This document shows, piece after piece, positions 34,053 through 43,188 of a stretch of DNA of 64,000 bases. The position numbers were made by a program, and so were the translations under genes. The stretch is from Helicobacter rodentium ATCC 700285. Its GTDB lineage: Bacteria > Campylobacterota > Campylobacteria > Campylobacterales > Helicobacteraceae. The stretch is from positions 124,001-188,000 of the forward strand of contig NZ_JHWC01000003.1 in NCBI RefSeq assembly GCF_000687535.1, read 5' to 3'. The notes under the pieces are model-generated. The model was not told the DNA's origin, made no database searches, and saw only the letters and a list, made by a program, of their open reading frames with translations. Position 1 is the first letter of the stretch. Every line of letters begins with the position of its first letter.

Positions 34053-36134
34053 TTACTCCCTCCAAAAACTCAGATTTTCGCTTTTTGCAAATTCTATGAA
34101 CGCTTCGGCGATTCCATCTGATTGTAAGTCTTTGTATTTTTCACAATTTGCTTTATATTCTTGCATTCTTTGCTCAAATGCTTCCTCACTCTCGCCCTTT
34201 TGTAAAATCGGCTCATCACCCTCTAAATGTGGGTGAAACAAATCGTGCTTGACGATTAAATGTTTGTGTGAGTCTAGCTTTTCATAGTAGATTTTCTCGC
34301 CTGAATTATCCTTACTAGGCAGACTTTGGGTTGCAAAGAAAATATTATAATCCTCTTGCTTTGGGCAAAGCTCCCCACCTTTTCCATCATCTCCACCCCA
34401 TTTTTGCAGGAATAAAACGCTTGTTTTTGTGCCTGTATGAGGCTTAAAGACATTTTGATGTAGCCCCACTACTGCTAGGATTCTAGCCCTTTGTGCTATA
34501 AATTCTCTTATATATTTATCGCTTGAATTATTGAATCTCCCTTGTGGTAACACGATAGCCATTCTCCCGCCCGGACGCAACATATCAAGATTTCGTTCAA
34601 TGAACAAAATATCGCGTCCCACCTTGCTTTGTGTCTTGCCATTCGCGTTTTTGCCTAGTTCATAACGCGCTAGAATCTTGCTTTCTTTAATATCTCCCGC
34701 AAAAGGCGGATTTGCCATAAGAATATCAAAGTTAAAATCTCTATTTTCATTTTTGCTTGCCCTTAGTTTCTTCAGCCCTTTAAAGCCCTCATTATACACA
34801 TCGTTCCAATCCTCATTTTTTGTCCATTCCTCCCATTGCATATAGTCAATAGAATTAAGATATAACACATTTGTATGCCCATCACCCGCGATTAGATTGA
34901 GCATTTTTGAAACTCGCACACTTTTTTCATCAAAATCCACACCAAAGATTTTTTCTCTCACATAATCCTCGCATTCTGGAATTTTTTTCTCTGCTGTAAA
35001 AAGATGACTTGCTTCAATACCTTTTTGCTTATAAATATTTTTCCACACATAAAAGCAAGTATGAATCGGGAATCCACAGCTTCCACTTGCGGTATCTATC
35101 ATACTTTCTTGCTTTTTAGGATTTAGCATTTTTACACACATATCAATCACATAGCGCGGGGTAAAATACTGCCCTTTCTCGCCTTTAGCAGATTTATTGA
35201 CAAGATATTCAAACGCATCATCAATGACTTCTAAATTAGAATTAAAAAGCTTAACTTCCTCTAGTGAGCCTATGCAAACACTTAAATGCGAGGGGCTTAG
35301 ACGGATTTTCTCATCATCGCTAAACACGCCCTCCCATTTTTTCTTTGCTTTAGCAAAAAGTTTTTCTATTTTTTCTTTTAGCTCTGTATCAGATTCACCA
35401 TAATTTTTAAATTCTAAATTCCTTTGTGCATCTCTTGCACCCTCTAACTCATCATAAAGCTTGATAAAGATGAGTTTAAATACCTCTTCAAACACATCAA
35501 CCCCAGCATTTGCTAAAACCTCATCTTCCATATCCACAATAATCTTTTTTAAACTTTTCTTTTGTATCTTTAACTTGTCTTTTTCAATCAAATCTGCAAA
35601 GGTAAAATTGCTTTGCAAAATATCTTTAAGGCTTTTATCGCTTGTAGGGATATTAGGGATTTCTTGAAAATAATTCGGGTCTTTGCGATGATAATAACTA
35701 ATTTGGCTTCCATTGCTCCATACCGCCATAGTCGCACCTGTGGCATTGCAATAGCCTTTAAGCTGCTCTTTGCCATCTTTGAGTTTTGGCTTTTTAAGCT
35801 CAACAATAATATACGCGCTTGTGATTTGAAGTTTATCCATTACCACAATATCCGCTCTTTTAACCTCACGCCCAAAATGCACAGCATATTCCACTTGAAT
35901 CCTGCTTTTTGGATATTGGTATTCATTGATAAGTTTATCAAGGTAGAGTTGGCGGATAATTTCTTCTGGAGTAAGTTTGATTTCTTTATTGCGGATAAGA
36001 CAAGGGGCGTAGTAGGCTAAAGCACCCGCCTTTGTCTCTTTTGTGATAGTCCTTGATTCTAAACTTTTAATAGAATCTTGGCTAAATAGCTCTAAAGCAT
36101 AATCTGAATCCAACAAAATATCTTGAAGTTTCAT
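34053..36134 (-). CDS. Nuclease-methyltransferase subunit (HsdR_N + HsdM; BcgI-A-like)
   Basis: A 693-residue protein with two parts. Residues about 30-130 look like the HsdR N-terminal nuclease fold: RADIVV (Asp95) followed by IIVELKKPK (Glu112, Lys114), the D...ExK triad. Residues about 210-640 are a type I N6-adenine methyltransferase, with the SAM loop IDTASGSCGFP and the catalytic ANPPF. Ordinary HsdM has about 500 residues and no nuclease; a nuclease-methyltransferase subunit with a separate S protein is the layout of BcgI-type (type IIB) enzymes. No hsdR gene is nearby. A TAGAAT box lies about 60 bases upstream (36200-36195). Confidence 0.82.
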   Translation of the reverse strand: MKLQDILLDSDYALELFSQDSIKSLESRTITKETKAGALAYYAPCLIRNKEIKLTPEEIIRQLYLDKLINEYQYPKSRIQVEYAVHFGREVKRADIVVMDKLQITSAYIIVELKKPKLKDGKEQLKGYCNATGATMAVWSNGSQISYYHRKDPNYFQEIPNIPTSDKSLKDILQSNFTFADLIEKDKLKIQKKSLKKIIVDMEDEVLANAGVDVFEEVFKLIFIKLYDELEGARDAQRNLEFKNYGESDTELKEKIEKLFAKAKKKWEGVFSDDEKIRLSPSHLSVCIGSLEEVKLFNSNLEVIDDAFEYLVNKSAKGEKGQYFTPRYVIDMCVKMLNPKKQESMIDTASGSCGFPIHTCFYVWKNIYKQKGIEASHLFTAEKKIPECEDYVREKIFGVDFDEKSVRVSKMLNLIAGDGHTNVLYLNSIDYMQWEEWTKNEDWNDVYNEGFKGLKKLRASKNENRDFNFDILMANPPFAGDIKESKILARYELGKNANGKTQSKVGRDILFIERNLDMLRPGGRMAIVLPQGRFNNSSDKYIREFIAQRARILAVVGLHQNVFKPHTGTKTSVLFLQKWGGDDGKGGELCPKQEDYNIFFATQSLPSKDNSGEKIYYEKLDSHKHLIVKHDLFHPHLEGDEPILQKGESEEAFEQRMQEYKANCEKYKDLQSDGIAEAFIEFAKSENLSFWRE

Positions 36135-36277
36135 CGCCTTTTTATCCTTTTTTTAGGATTTGTTGTTCTCTTAAATTTATTGCAAAATTCTGCGATTCTA
36201 TCAAAAACCTACTTGAAATTTACTTTGTTAGATTCTCTTAAAGTGGCATTTGATTTACACATATTATCTTTGCGTGG

Positions 36278-37786
36278 TTAATCCCTTTTTATTCTCCCAA
36301 GCAATCTCCAAACACCTAAGCTTAAAGTAAGGCTTATAAGCCCCAAGATTCCTAAAGTATAAGAAAAAGATTGCAGATAAATAGAGGATGCATTTGCAAT
36401 AATTTGAGAATTTTCAACCAAACTAAGATTTCCACTCGCGATACTTTCTACAATGGGATACACAGAATCTTTACTATCCACAAGATAGGAGAGATTTGCG
36501 GTAATAAACACCACCATAAGTGCGCCATAGAGGCTCACTCCCACCGCTTCAGAGCCTAAACGCAGGGAATTAAGCGCTCCTGCTCCTAAGCCACTTTTAG
36601 CAGATTCTACACTCCCAAGAGCCAATCCATCAATCGCCCCTGCGTGTAATCCCATACCACAGCCAATAACAAAAAGCACTAAAAGCGTCATTATCTGCAA
36701 CGTAACACCGCTTAGAGTATGCAAGATGATTAAAAGTGCAAAGATTCCTAAGCTCATCATCAAAGACATTGCAAGGGCAAGAGCTTTAGAATCTACCCCT
36801 TTGTTTAGCATTTTTCCTGCAAGAATGGGACAAAATAGTATAGGCGCAGTGAGGGAGAGCATAAAAAGCCCAGAAAAAGAGGCAGAGAATCCAAAGTTTA
36901 TAGAGAGAAAAGTAGGAAAATAAGTGAGTAATACGACAAAGCTAAATCCAGCAATCACCGTTACAAGGCTAAATCCCAAAAACGAAGTATTTTTAAGCAC
37001 TTCAAAGTCTAAAAGCGGTTGAGGAATGTGTAAAGTAGGATTTGGTATAATGTTTTTATAGTGCAAACTTCTCTCTTGTACCCCAAAAACTATCCCTACA
37101 ATGATACAAAAAGCTAATATTCCAAGTGTTTGAGGCTCTTTGAAAGCGTGGATTTTGGTAATAAAAAGCATAAAGCTTGACATAAAAGCAATAAAGAGAA
37201 GCGCACCTATTTTATCAAACTTAAAGGCTTTTTGTTGTTTTTGTGGGTCTTTTGGCAACATAGGAGAAAGGAGCAAAACAGCCCCAAGTGTGAGGAAATG
37301 AAAGACAAAAATCGCCCTCCACGCAAAAAGGTCAATGAGGAATCCACTTAATGTGGGTCCTAAGGTAATGCCAAGCCCTGCGGTTGTGCCAAAAAATGCA
37401 AAGGCTTTCACTCGTTCCTTGTCTTCAAAAGTGCGAATTAAAATAGCACTTCCACACGCAAAAACACTCGCCCCGCCAATCCCCGCTAAAGCTCTACCCA
37501 CATCAAGCCAAAGCAGGCTAGGAGCGAGAAATGAGAGTATTGAGCCTAAAAGATAGGTTGCCACCCCAGCAATAAGACAAGTTTTTGCACCTAATCTATC
37601 ACTTATAGCACCCCAAATGAGCGTAAAACACGCAAAAAATAGATTAAAGCTATTCACAACCCATTGTAAGAGCGTGGTATCACTTCCAATATCCTCTGCA
37701 ATATAGGGTAAGGCAATAGCTGTGCCAGAAATAGAGCTAGGCACGACAAATACAGCAAGTAAAATAGTAAAAAGAATGAGATTCAT
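36278..37786 (-). CDS. DHA2-type MFS drug exporter
   Basis: Fourteen-helix major facilitator of 502 residues. The first helix pair with PYIAEDIG ... LQWVVNSFNLFFA and the loop GAISDRLGAKT is characteristic of DHA2 (EmrB/QacA-like) exporters, with motif C-like GLGITLGPTLSGFL in helix 5. It is transcribed divergently from an Rrf2-family gene, with two dyads in between, so it is the obvious regulated target. Substrate unknown. Confidence 0.9.
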   Translation of the reverse strand: MNLILFTILLAVFVVPSSISGTAIALPYIAEDIGSDTTLLQWVVNSFNLFFACFTLIWGAISDRLGAKTCLIAGVATYLLGSILSFLAPSLLWLDVGRALAGIGGASVFACGSAILIRTFEDKERVKAFAFFGTTAGLGITLGPTLSGFLIDLFAWRAIFVFHFLTLGAVLLLSPMLPKDPQKQQKAFKFDKIGALLFIAFMSSFMLFITKIHAFKEPQTLGILAFCIIVGIVFGVQERSLHYKNIIPNPTLHIPQPLLDFEVLKNTSFLGFSLVTVIAGFSFVVLLTYFPTFLSINFGFSASFSGLFMLSLTAPILFCPILAGKMLNKGVDSKALALAMSLMMSLGIFALLIILHTLSGVTLQIMTLLVLFVIGCGMGLHAGAIDGLALGSVESAKSGLGAGALNSLRLGSEAVGVSLYGALMVVFITANLSYLVDSKDSVYPIVESIASGNLSLVENSQIIANASSIYLQSFSYTLGILGLISLTLSLGVWRLLGRIKRD

Positions 37787-37815
37787 TGGGACTCCTTGAT
37801 TTTTACCTTTTTTAA

Positions 37816-37834
37816 TGTAATAAATAATATTACA
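37816..37834. promoter_or_regulatory. Operator dyad 1 (TGTAATA...TATTACA)
   Basis: Perfect 7-bp inverted repeat with five-base spacer, 30 bases upstream of the MFS start codon. It shares the half-site TGTAAT/ATTACA with the second dyad. Confidence 0.55.
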
Positions 37835-37866
37835 ACTAGGAATAGCGGAAGTATAAAGTAGTTTTG

Positions 37867-37887
37867 TTGTAATGTCAAGTATTACAA
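37867..37887. promoter_or_regulatory. Operator dyad 2 (TTGTAAT...ATTACAA)
   Basis: Perfect 7-bp inverted repeat with seven-base spacer, immediately upstream of the Rrf2 gene promoter. Two sites with the same half-site in one divergent spacer support binding by the Rrf2-type regulator. Confidence 0.6.
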
Positions 37888-37900
37888 TATAATCTTATGC

Positions 37901-37906
37901 TATAAT
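37901..37906 (+). promoter_or_regulatory. -10 box of the Rrf2-family gene
   Basis: TGCTATAAT, extended -10, 26 bases before the ATG and 13 bases after operator dyad 2. Confidence 0.55.
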
Positions 37907-37932
37907 GGCGCAAATTAATAAAAGGGTGTCCT

Positions 37933-38418
37933 ATGCAAATCCCCTCACGCTTTAGTGTCGCTATCCATATCTGTTTGTGTTTAGAGTTTTTCAATGAGGA
38001 TTCAGAATATAATGCAAATACTAACAAAGCCCATTGTAAAAAGATGACAAGCGAGGCTCTAGCGGATTCTGTGGGAGTGAATAGCGTGATTATCCGCAAT
38101 ATCCTTGCCCAACTTAAATCTGCGAGTTTAGTAAGCGTGGCACGAGGCAGTGGTGGAAGCGTATTAAGCAAAAAACCGCAAGAAATAAGCCTTTTAGATA
38201 TTTTTAATGCCGTGCAGTCTATGGGCGGCAAAGAGACTAATGGCAAAAATAGACTTTTTAAGTTTCACGCTAATCCTAATACGCTTTGCCCTTTGGGCAA
38301 AAACATTCATCTTATTTTGGATTCATCTTTTGAAGAAGCGCAAATTGCCTTAGAATTTTATCTTTCAAAGGTAAGGTTAAGCGATTTATTGAAAAAATTG
38401 CAAAACTTGCCATTGTAA
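37933..38418 (+). CDS. Rrf2-family transcriptional regulator (YwnA-like)
   Basis: Winged-helix regulator of 161 residues. It starts IPSRFSVAIHICLCL as Rrf2 proteins do, with recognition helix SEALADSVGVNSVIIRNIL and wing ARGSGGSVL. It lacks the three-Cys cluster spacing of IscR/NsrR, so it is more like YwnA or redox/electrophile sensors; single cysteines (Cys16, Cys35 and one in TLCPLGKN) might sense oxidants. Divergent from the exporter. Confidence 0.85.
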   Translation: MQIPSRFSVAIHICLCLEFFNEDSEYNANTNKAHCKKMTSEALADSVGVNSVIIRNILAQLKSASLVSVARGSGGSVLSKKPQEISLLDIFNAVQSMGGKETNGKNRLFKFHANPNTLCPLGKNIHLILDSSFEEAQIALEFYLSKVRLSDLLKKLQNLPL

Positions 38419-38454
38419 TGGGGCTTGGCAGATAGAATCCTTAAAGGTGTAATG

Positions 38455-38590
38455 GAACTAAGTGTAGCTAATCCCGTTTTTACCTCTCATACCCCTCAAT
38501 GCTTTTTAGCACTTTGGCGGGGTTGCCTCCATAGGCAAACATAAGATTTCCCAAACGCCCTTGATGATTCTACTTCTCTCTAGCTCCTCC
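38455..38590 (-). pseudogene. Possible acetyltransferase tail remnant
   Basis: On the minus strand two short frames join as RIIKGVWEIL and FAYGGNPAKVLKSIEGYER followed by a stop. GGNPAKVLKSI resembles the end of hexapeptide acetyltransferases. Too short to be sure. Confidence 0.3.
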
Positions 38591-38742
38591 CTAAAATACA
38601 AGTAATAAAAGCCCTCATTGCGCTTGGTGCAGATGTGAATGCGACCGATAAACAAAAAAGTGTTTTGGATATGGCATTAAACGATAAAGAGAGCCTAAAA
38701 CGAGCAGGGGCGAAAAGCTATAAAGAACTTTGTGCTTTGTGA
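38590..38742 (+). pseudogene. Ankyrin-repeat protein remnant
   Basis: A 50-codon frame without start, ending in a stop, reads KALIALGADVNATDKQKSVLD ... RAGAKSYKELC in outline. ALIALGADVNATDK is a textbook ankyrin repeat turn. Only the last repeat and tail remain, so it is the end of a deleted gene. The following 200 bases to 38930 show no gene. Confidence 0.6.
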
Positions 38743-38927
38743 ATCTAGGCGGTGGCGTTTGTAAGGAATCCCCCTATTTTACTCTTTGCTTTTTTTAAAT
38801 GACTAGGGGAATAATCAAAAATTTTTAAAAATTTCTCATTCACTAAAGAGGAATCTAGTAAATTCAGCCCCCCACCAATCTCATAGCAAAGGAATCAAGC
38901 AAAATCTTATTTTTTTATATTCTCCTC

Positions 38928-39924
38928 AAACGAAAAATCGGGAATTTTAAAGTTTCAGCCATTGGCTTAGGTTGTATGGGAATGAGCGCAAATCACGGAC
39001 CGGCAAGAGACAAAAAAGAGATGATTAAACTGCTGCATAAAGCAGTAGATTTGGGGTATAGTTATTTTGATACCGCTGAAGTGTATGGACCGCACACAAA
39101 TGAGGAGCTTTTGGGTGAGGCTTTAAAAGGCTATAAAGACAAAATTATCATCAATACAAAATTTGGATTCTATTATCCCTTTGGCAAACAACAGCTAGAT
39201 TCTAGCCGTAAGTCTATTATGCGCGCGATTGATGGGAGTTTGAAGCGATTGCAGAGGGATTGCATTGACCTTTATACGCAACACAGAGTGGATATTGATA
39301 CGCCCATTGAGGAAGTGGCAGAGACAATGAAAGATTTAGTTAAAATGGGTAAAATCAAGGCGTGGGCGTTAGGCGAAGCAGGGATTAAAACCATAAAAAG
39401 CGCACAAAGTCTTTGCCCCTGTGGCAATGCAGAGTCAATACTCTATGGCATTCCGCGAATTAGAAAGCAATGGCATAATGGACACTTGCGAGAAGTTAGG
39501 AATCGCTATTGTCGCTTATTCTCCGCTTGATAGAGGGTTTTTAGGTGGGAATTTCACAAAAGATACGAAATTTCACCCAACCCTTGACTTCCGCGCGTCT
39601 ATGCCGCGTTACACCAAAGAAGCCCTAGAGGCGAACCAAAGTGTGATTGAATTTATCAAAAAAGTAGCGCAGAGTAAAAGCATTAATGGCAAACCTGCCA
39701 CCATTGCACAAGTTTCTTTAGCGTGGATTCTCTCCAACAAAAGCTTTGTGATTCCAATCCCAGAGACGACTAAGATTCATAGACTAGAGGAGAATCTTAA
39801 TGCAAGTTTATTAACTTTTAGCCCAAGCGAGTTACAAGAAATGAACAAGGAGTTAAGCAAGATTGTAATTGTAGGTGATAGATACGCACCCGGAAGCGAT
39901 GCGGCAAACAGCGTAGGGCTATGA
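38928..39924 (+). pseudogene. Frameshifted aldo/keto reductase (YajO/AKR11-13-like)
   Basis: Two overlapping frames together give one aldo/keto reductase. The first (from about KRKIGNFKVSAIGLGCMGM, no start codon upstream; an internal ATG at 38976 exists) carries catalytic Asp/Tyr in FDTAEVYGP, Lys in INTKFG and His-equivalent in YTQHRVD. It leaves frame after AQSLCP near 39410. The second frame continues APVAMQSQYSMAFRELE to the stop at 39924 and includes the NADP-binding end PIPETTKIHRLEENL. The missing start and the shift indicate a dead gene, unless the shift is an assembly error. Confidence 0.75.
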
Positions 39925-40112
39925 GATTCTAAAATCCTCTTTTATCCCTTAACAAAGCGTAAGAATTTGTTATGGTTGGAATCTGTTTTTCCTCTAAAGT
40001 TTTTTCCTCCCAATTTTGGGGAGGCTATTCATCGTTATCTGTTATAAAAATATTTTAATATATGCTCACAAACCACTATATTTTTTAAATAACAATAGAT
40101 TGTTTGAGTTTC

Positions 40113-41705
40113 TTATGGTTCTTGCGAAGCAAGATATTCCTCATAGCTTCCGCGAAAATCCACCACCTCGTTGTTTTCTTTAAACTCGATAATCCGATTC
40201 GCATACGCGTCAATGAGTTCTCTATCGTGGCTTATGCAAATCACATTTCCGCTATATTTGTAGAGTGCTTCGCCTAGCGCGATAATCGCCTCCAAATCCA
40301 AATGATTTGTGGGTTCATCTAGCACAAGGAAGTTCCCACCCTCTAGCATTAGCTTGCTAAGCATTATGCGGTGCTTCTCGCCTCCACTAAGTGCGCCGAC
40401 ACTTTTTTCTTGCTCCTCTCCATTAAAAAGCATTCGCCCAAGCGCATTGCGAATCTCTCCGGCTTCCTTTTTCTTATCAAAATTCCTTAACCATTCATAG
40501 AGTGTTTCCTCTCCTTGAATCCGCTCGGTTGTGTTTTGCGGAAAGTAGCCACGCTCAATGGTTGCACCCCATTTGATACTTCCATTTTGAGGCTTAAGAT
40601 TCTCGCAAATCAGCTCACAAAAAGTTGTTTTTCCAATTCCATTGCGTCCGATGAGTGCGATTTTATCGCCGGGCAGAACCGTCAGGCTAAGATTCTTTAA
40701 AACGCACAAATCCCCATAACCAAAGGAGAGATTCTCAATATTTAAAGCTTCATTTCCAATCGTGCGGTTGGGCTTAAACACAATACTTGGGTCTCGGCGG
40801 CTAGAGACTTCCAAGTTTTTAATGTCTAGCTTTTCTAGCTGCTTTTGTCTGCTTGTGGCTTGTCTTGCCTTACTCGCATTTGCCGAGAATCGCGCGATAA
40901 AGGATTCTAGCTCCTCCTTTTCTTTTAGCTTTTTGTTGCGCTCCATTTCTTGTTGCTTAGCAATCAGTGTGGAGGCGATATACCAATCATCGTAGTTGCC
41001 GCTAAACTCACGCACACTTTTAAAATCCAAATCCAAAATATGTGTGCAAACGCTATTTAAGAAATGCCTATCGTGTGAGATGACAACAAGCGTCCCCTCG
41101 TGTCGTTTGAGTTGCTCCTCTAAGTAGCTAATCGCCTTTAAGTCAAGGTTGTTTGTCGGCTCGTCTAAAAATAAAATATCGGGCTTTGGAAACAAAACTT
41201 GTGCCAAAAGCACCTTGAATTTATCCCCACCCGTGAGCGTTTTCATTAGCTCCCCTTGCATCAAAGCGGGGAATCCCAAATCCTCTAAAATCTTTTCTAT
41301 TTGCACATCGTATTCATAGGTGGGATCTTCCTCTGCGCAAATCATCTCTAACTCGCCTAAACGCTCATTCACCGCATCGCTAAAATCTCCCGCATTATAG
41401 AGCGATTCCTTTTCTTTTACCGCGTCATAAAGTCGCTTGTTGCCAAAAAGAACGCAATCTTTAATGCTAAATTCCTCAAAGGCAAATTGATTCTGCCCCA
41501 AAACCCCAAGTCTCGCATTAGGATCAAAAGCAATATCGCCACTCGTGTGTTCAATCTCGCCGCTAAGGATTTTCAAAAAGGTAGATTTTCCCGCACCATT
41601 TGCGCCGATTAGCCCATATCTCTTGCCCTTATCTAGTTTTAAATTCACATTTTCAAAGAGTTTTTTTGTTGCATATTGCATACCAAGCCCGGTAATTTGA
41701 ACCAT
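40113..41705 (-). CDS. ABC-F ATPase (YbiT-like ribosome-associated)
   Basis: Twin ATP-binding protein without membrane domain, 530 residues, the length of E. coli YbiT. Walker A motifs GANGAGKST (about 36-44) and GRNGIGKTT, signatures LTGGDKFKVLLAQ and LSGGEKHRIMLS, and Walker B LFLDEPTNNLD and LVLDEPTNHLD are all present, joined by a charged P-site interaction linker. ABC-F proteins bind the ribosomal E site and resolve stalled complexes; some give antibiotic resistance. Here a housekeeping role is more likely. Confidence 0.93.
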   Translation of the reverse strand: MVQITGLGMQYATKKLFENVNLKLDKGKRYGLIGANGAGKSTFLKILSGEIEHTSGDIAFDPNARLGVLGQNQFAFEEFSIKDCVLFGNKRLYDAVKEKESLYNAGDFSDAVNERLGELEMICAEEDPTYEYDVQIEKILEDLGFPALMQGELMKTLTGGDKFKVLLAQVLFPKPDILFLDEPTNNLDLKAISYLEEQLKRHEGTLVVISHDRHFLNSVCTHILDLDFKSVREFSGNYDDWYIASTLIAKQQEMERNKKLKEKEELESFIARFSANASKARQATSRQKQLEKLDIKNLEVSSRRDPSIVFKPNRTIGNEALNIENLSFGYGDLCVLKNLSLTVLPGDKIALIGRNGIGKTTFCELICENLKPQNGSIKWGATIERGYFPQNTTERIQGEETLYEWLRNFDKKKEAGEIRNALGRMLFNGEEQEKSVGALSGGEKHRIMLSKLMLEGGNFLVLDEPTNHLDLEAIIALGEALYKYSGNVICISHDRELIDAYANRIIEFKENNEVVDFRGSYEEYLASQEP

Positions 41706-41794
41706 ACGCCTACTTCCTAATAAATAAAATTTTGAAATTTTAATTTAATCTTGCTTAAGTAATGGAATCTTTGGAAAAATCCTTTGCGTGATTC

Positions 41795-41870
41795 TGTGTC
41801 CTTGCGAGAGCAAACTCTACCTCGTCATTGCAAAAATTGCAACGCAATTCGTGGCAATCCATAATTAAAT
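41795..41870. repeat. REP-like repeats
   Basis: Two partial cores and one full hairpin copy (41823-41864; arms TCATTGCAAAAATTGC / GCAATTCGTGGCAATCC). The same variant, with GAATTGCGTTGCAATTC in the middle, occurs at 55627-55663. The rest of 41706-41979 shows nothing else. Confidence 0.7.
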
Positions 41871-41979
41871 TACTTTCAAGTTTCCATTGCAAAAAGTGTG
41901 CTAGGGGTTGGGAGTTCAAGGGGATAAGGGACGCTTTGCAAGACTTACATAGTTTTGATATAAATCGTTGCGTAGTATT

Positions 41980-42477
41980 TCATTTATGCCAACTCCCATA
42001 AGTTAATATATTAACACCGAATGTAATAAAATTAATCAAAATTGCATTCCAAACAAAGATATTTAAGGGGATTTTTTCAAAAACTAACAAAATACTAGGA
42101 AGTATTATTAAAGCCCAACCAAACCATATTAAAAACCAACCCCACTCAAAACCAAAATCCGGAAAAATATAGGGACAAATTAAAATAAAAATGAGCCATA
42201 AAAATAAGCATAAACTAGCTCTCAAAAAATTTACACCTAAAAATAAAACACAAACAAAAATACATAAGGCAGTTAAACATATGCTTGTAAAAACTTCAAA
42301 GAAATTGCTACACAAAGGAAATAAATTTATAATAATATGATTTTTAATCATAAAAAACAACCAAATAATACCAACACTAAACGCAATGCTTACAAAATTC
42401 ATTATTATGATATAAGAAATTTTATCGGATGTTTGAGTGAGTAAATTATAATTGAATATTTCTTTTTTTATCATCAT
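41980..42477 (-). CDS. Hypothetical multi-spanning membrane protein, 165 residues
   Basis: Five predicted membrane helices, no charged catalytic residues, very AT-rich. The start overlaps the stop of the preceding HAF/YGF gene (ATGA), so the two are translationally coupled. Coupling with a small soluble protein fits an immunity or tethering role, but this is inference. Confidence 0.6.
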   Translation of the reverse strand: MMIKKEIFNYNLLTQTSDKISYIIIMNFVSIAFSVGIIWLFFMIKNHIIINLFPLCSNFFEVFTSICLTALCIFVCVLFLGVNFLRASLCLFLWLIFILICPYIFPDFGFEWGWFLIWFGWALIILPSILLVFEKIPLNIFVWNAILINFITFGVNILTYGSWHK

Positions 42478-42776
42478 ATTTCCTCTAGCACATATTGATT
42501 ATTTTCAAACACTTTGTCCCAATGACTAACACTAGATTCCACAGGGGCAAAGCCATAAAAGCCATCATTAAATTCTATATTTTCAAAGTTCTCGTACCAT
42601 TTGATTTCTTCTTTTCTCCAAAGTTTCATTTTTCCTTCTTTGTAGTCCCAATATGTTATTTCTTTTTCATATTTCATAGTGTCTAATTCATCAGGGTGTT
42701 TTCTGGTTAAGCCTAGAAAGGCGTGAGGGATATTAGCTTTCATTGGGTGGATATAGATTGTTATAAAGTATGGCAT
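42474..42776 (-). CDS. Small HAFLGL/YGFAP-motif protein, toxin-domain-like
   Basis: A 100-residue protein starting MPYFITIYIHP (ATG 42776 with AAAGGA upstream; a longer frame is less likely). It has NIPHAFLGLTRKHPDE and, after a charged middle, GFYGFAPVESS. The pairing of a HAFxGL phrase with a later YGFxP phrase is one I associate with C-terminal domains of secreted polymorphic toxins and papain-like effectors in Proteobacteria. There is no signal peptide or Tox N-terminal part, so it may be a detached toxin tip. It sits between two membrane-protein genes. Confidence 0.5.
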   Translation of the reverse strand: MPYFITIYIHPMKANIPHAFLGLTRKHPDELDTMKYEKEITYWDYKEGKMKLWRKEEIKWYENFENIEFNDGFYGFAPVESSVSHWDKVFENNQYVLEEI

Positions 42777-42786
42777 TGAAATTCCT

Positions 42787-43143
42787 TTATAAATGGCTAA
42801 AAAAATAATATCCAAACGCGGTATAACATATCATAAAAATTAATGATAAAAATAAGCTTAATTTATGTATTTTATAAAAGAAATTAATGATAAAAAATGA
42901 AATGATACTTAGAAAACAAAACCAACTAGCTATACCTGCCATATCTTTAATGGTATGGGTATCTATGTCAAAAAACCATTGTATAGGGTATAAGAGCCAT
43001 TGTATAGGGTATAAGAGCCATTGCAAGTGCAGATCATTTAGCCATTGAACTAGATAAAAAAACACAAACGGAGATACTATTAAAATTCCAAAACACAAAA
43101 AACAATCTAAAATAAACTTACCCCATTTGAATTTTTCTTGCAT
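42787..43143 (-). CDS. Hypothetical membrane protein with tandem duplication, 118 residues
   Basis: Three to four membrane helices. Residues around 37-51 contain an exact in-frame duplication of QWLLYPI caused by two 21-bp copies. First gene of the three-gene cluster; the next gene follows after 10 bases. Family not recognised; very AT-rich like its two neighbours, suggesting acquisition as a unit. Confidence 0.6.
   Translation of the reverse strand: MQEKFKWGKFILDCFLCFGILIVSPFVFFYLVQWLNDLHLQWLLYPIQWLLYPIQWFFDIDTHTIKDMAGIASWFCFLSIISFFIINFFYKIHKLSLFLSLIFMICYTAFGYYFFSHL
42976..43020. repeat. 21-bp tandem repeat, two copies plus start of a third
   Basis: Units at 42976-42996 and 42997-43017 are identical (CCATTGTATAGGGTATAAGAG). 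They add seven residues per copy without frameshift, so copy number can vary and keep the gene open. Confidence 0.85.
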
Positions 43144-43188
43144 AATTCATTCCCCGTGTTCTTATGATATAAAATGCGCAAAGGTTCG

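Noticed and set aside
40006-40024. Hairpin CCTCCC...GGGAGG as terminator
   Set aside because: Good stem but no U-run in either direction; left unannotated.
42976-43020. CRISPR-like tandem repeat
   Set aside because: Only two contiguous in-frame 21-bp copies without spacers; it is a coding duplication.
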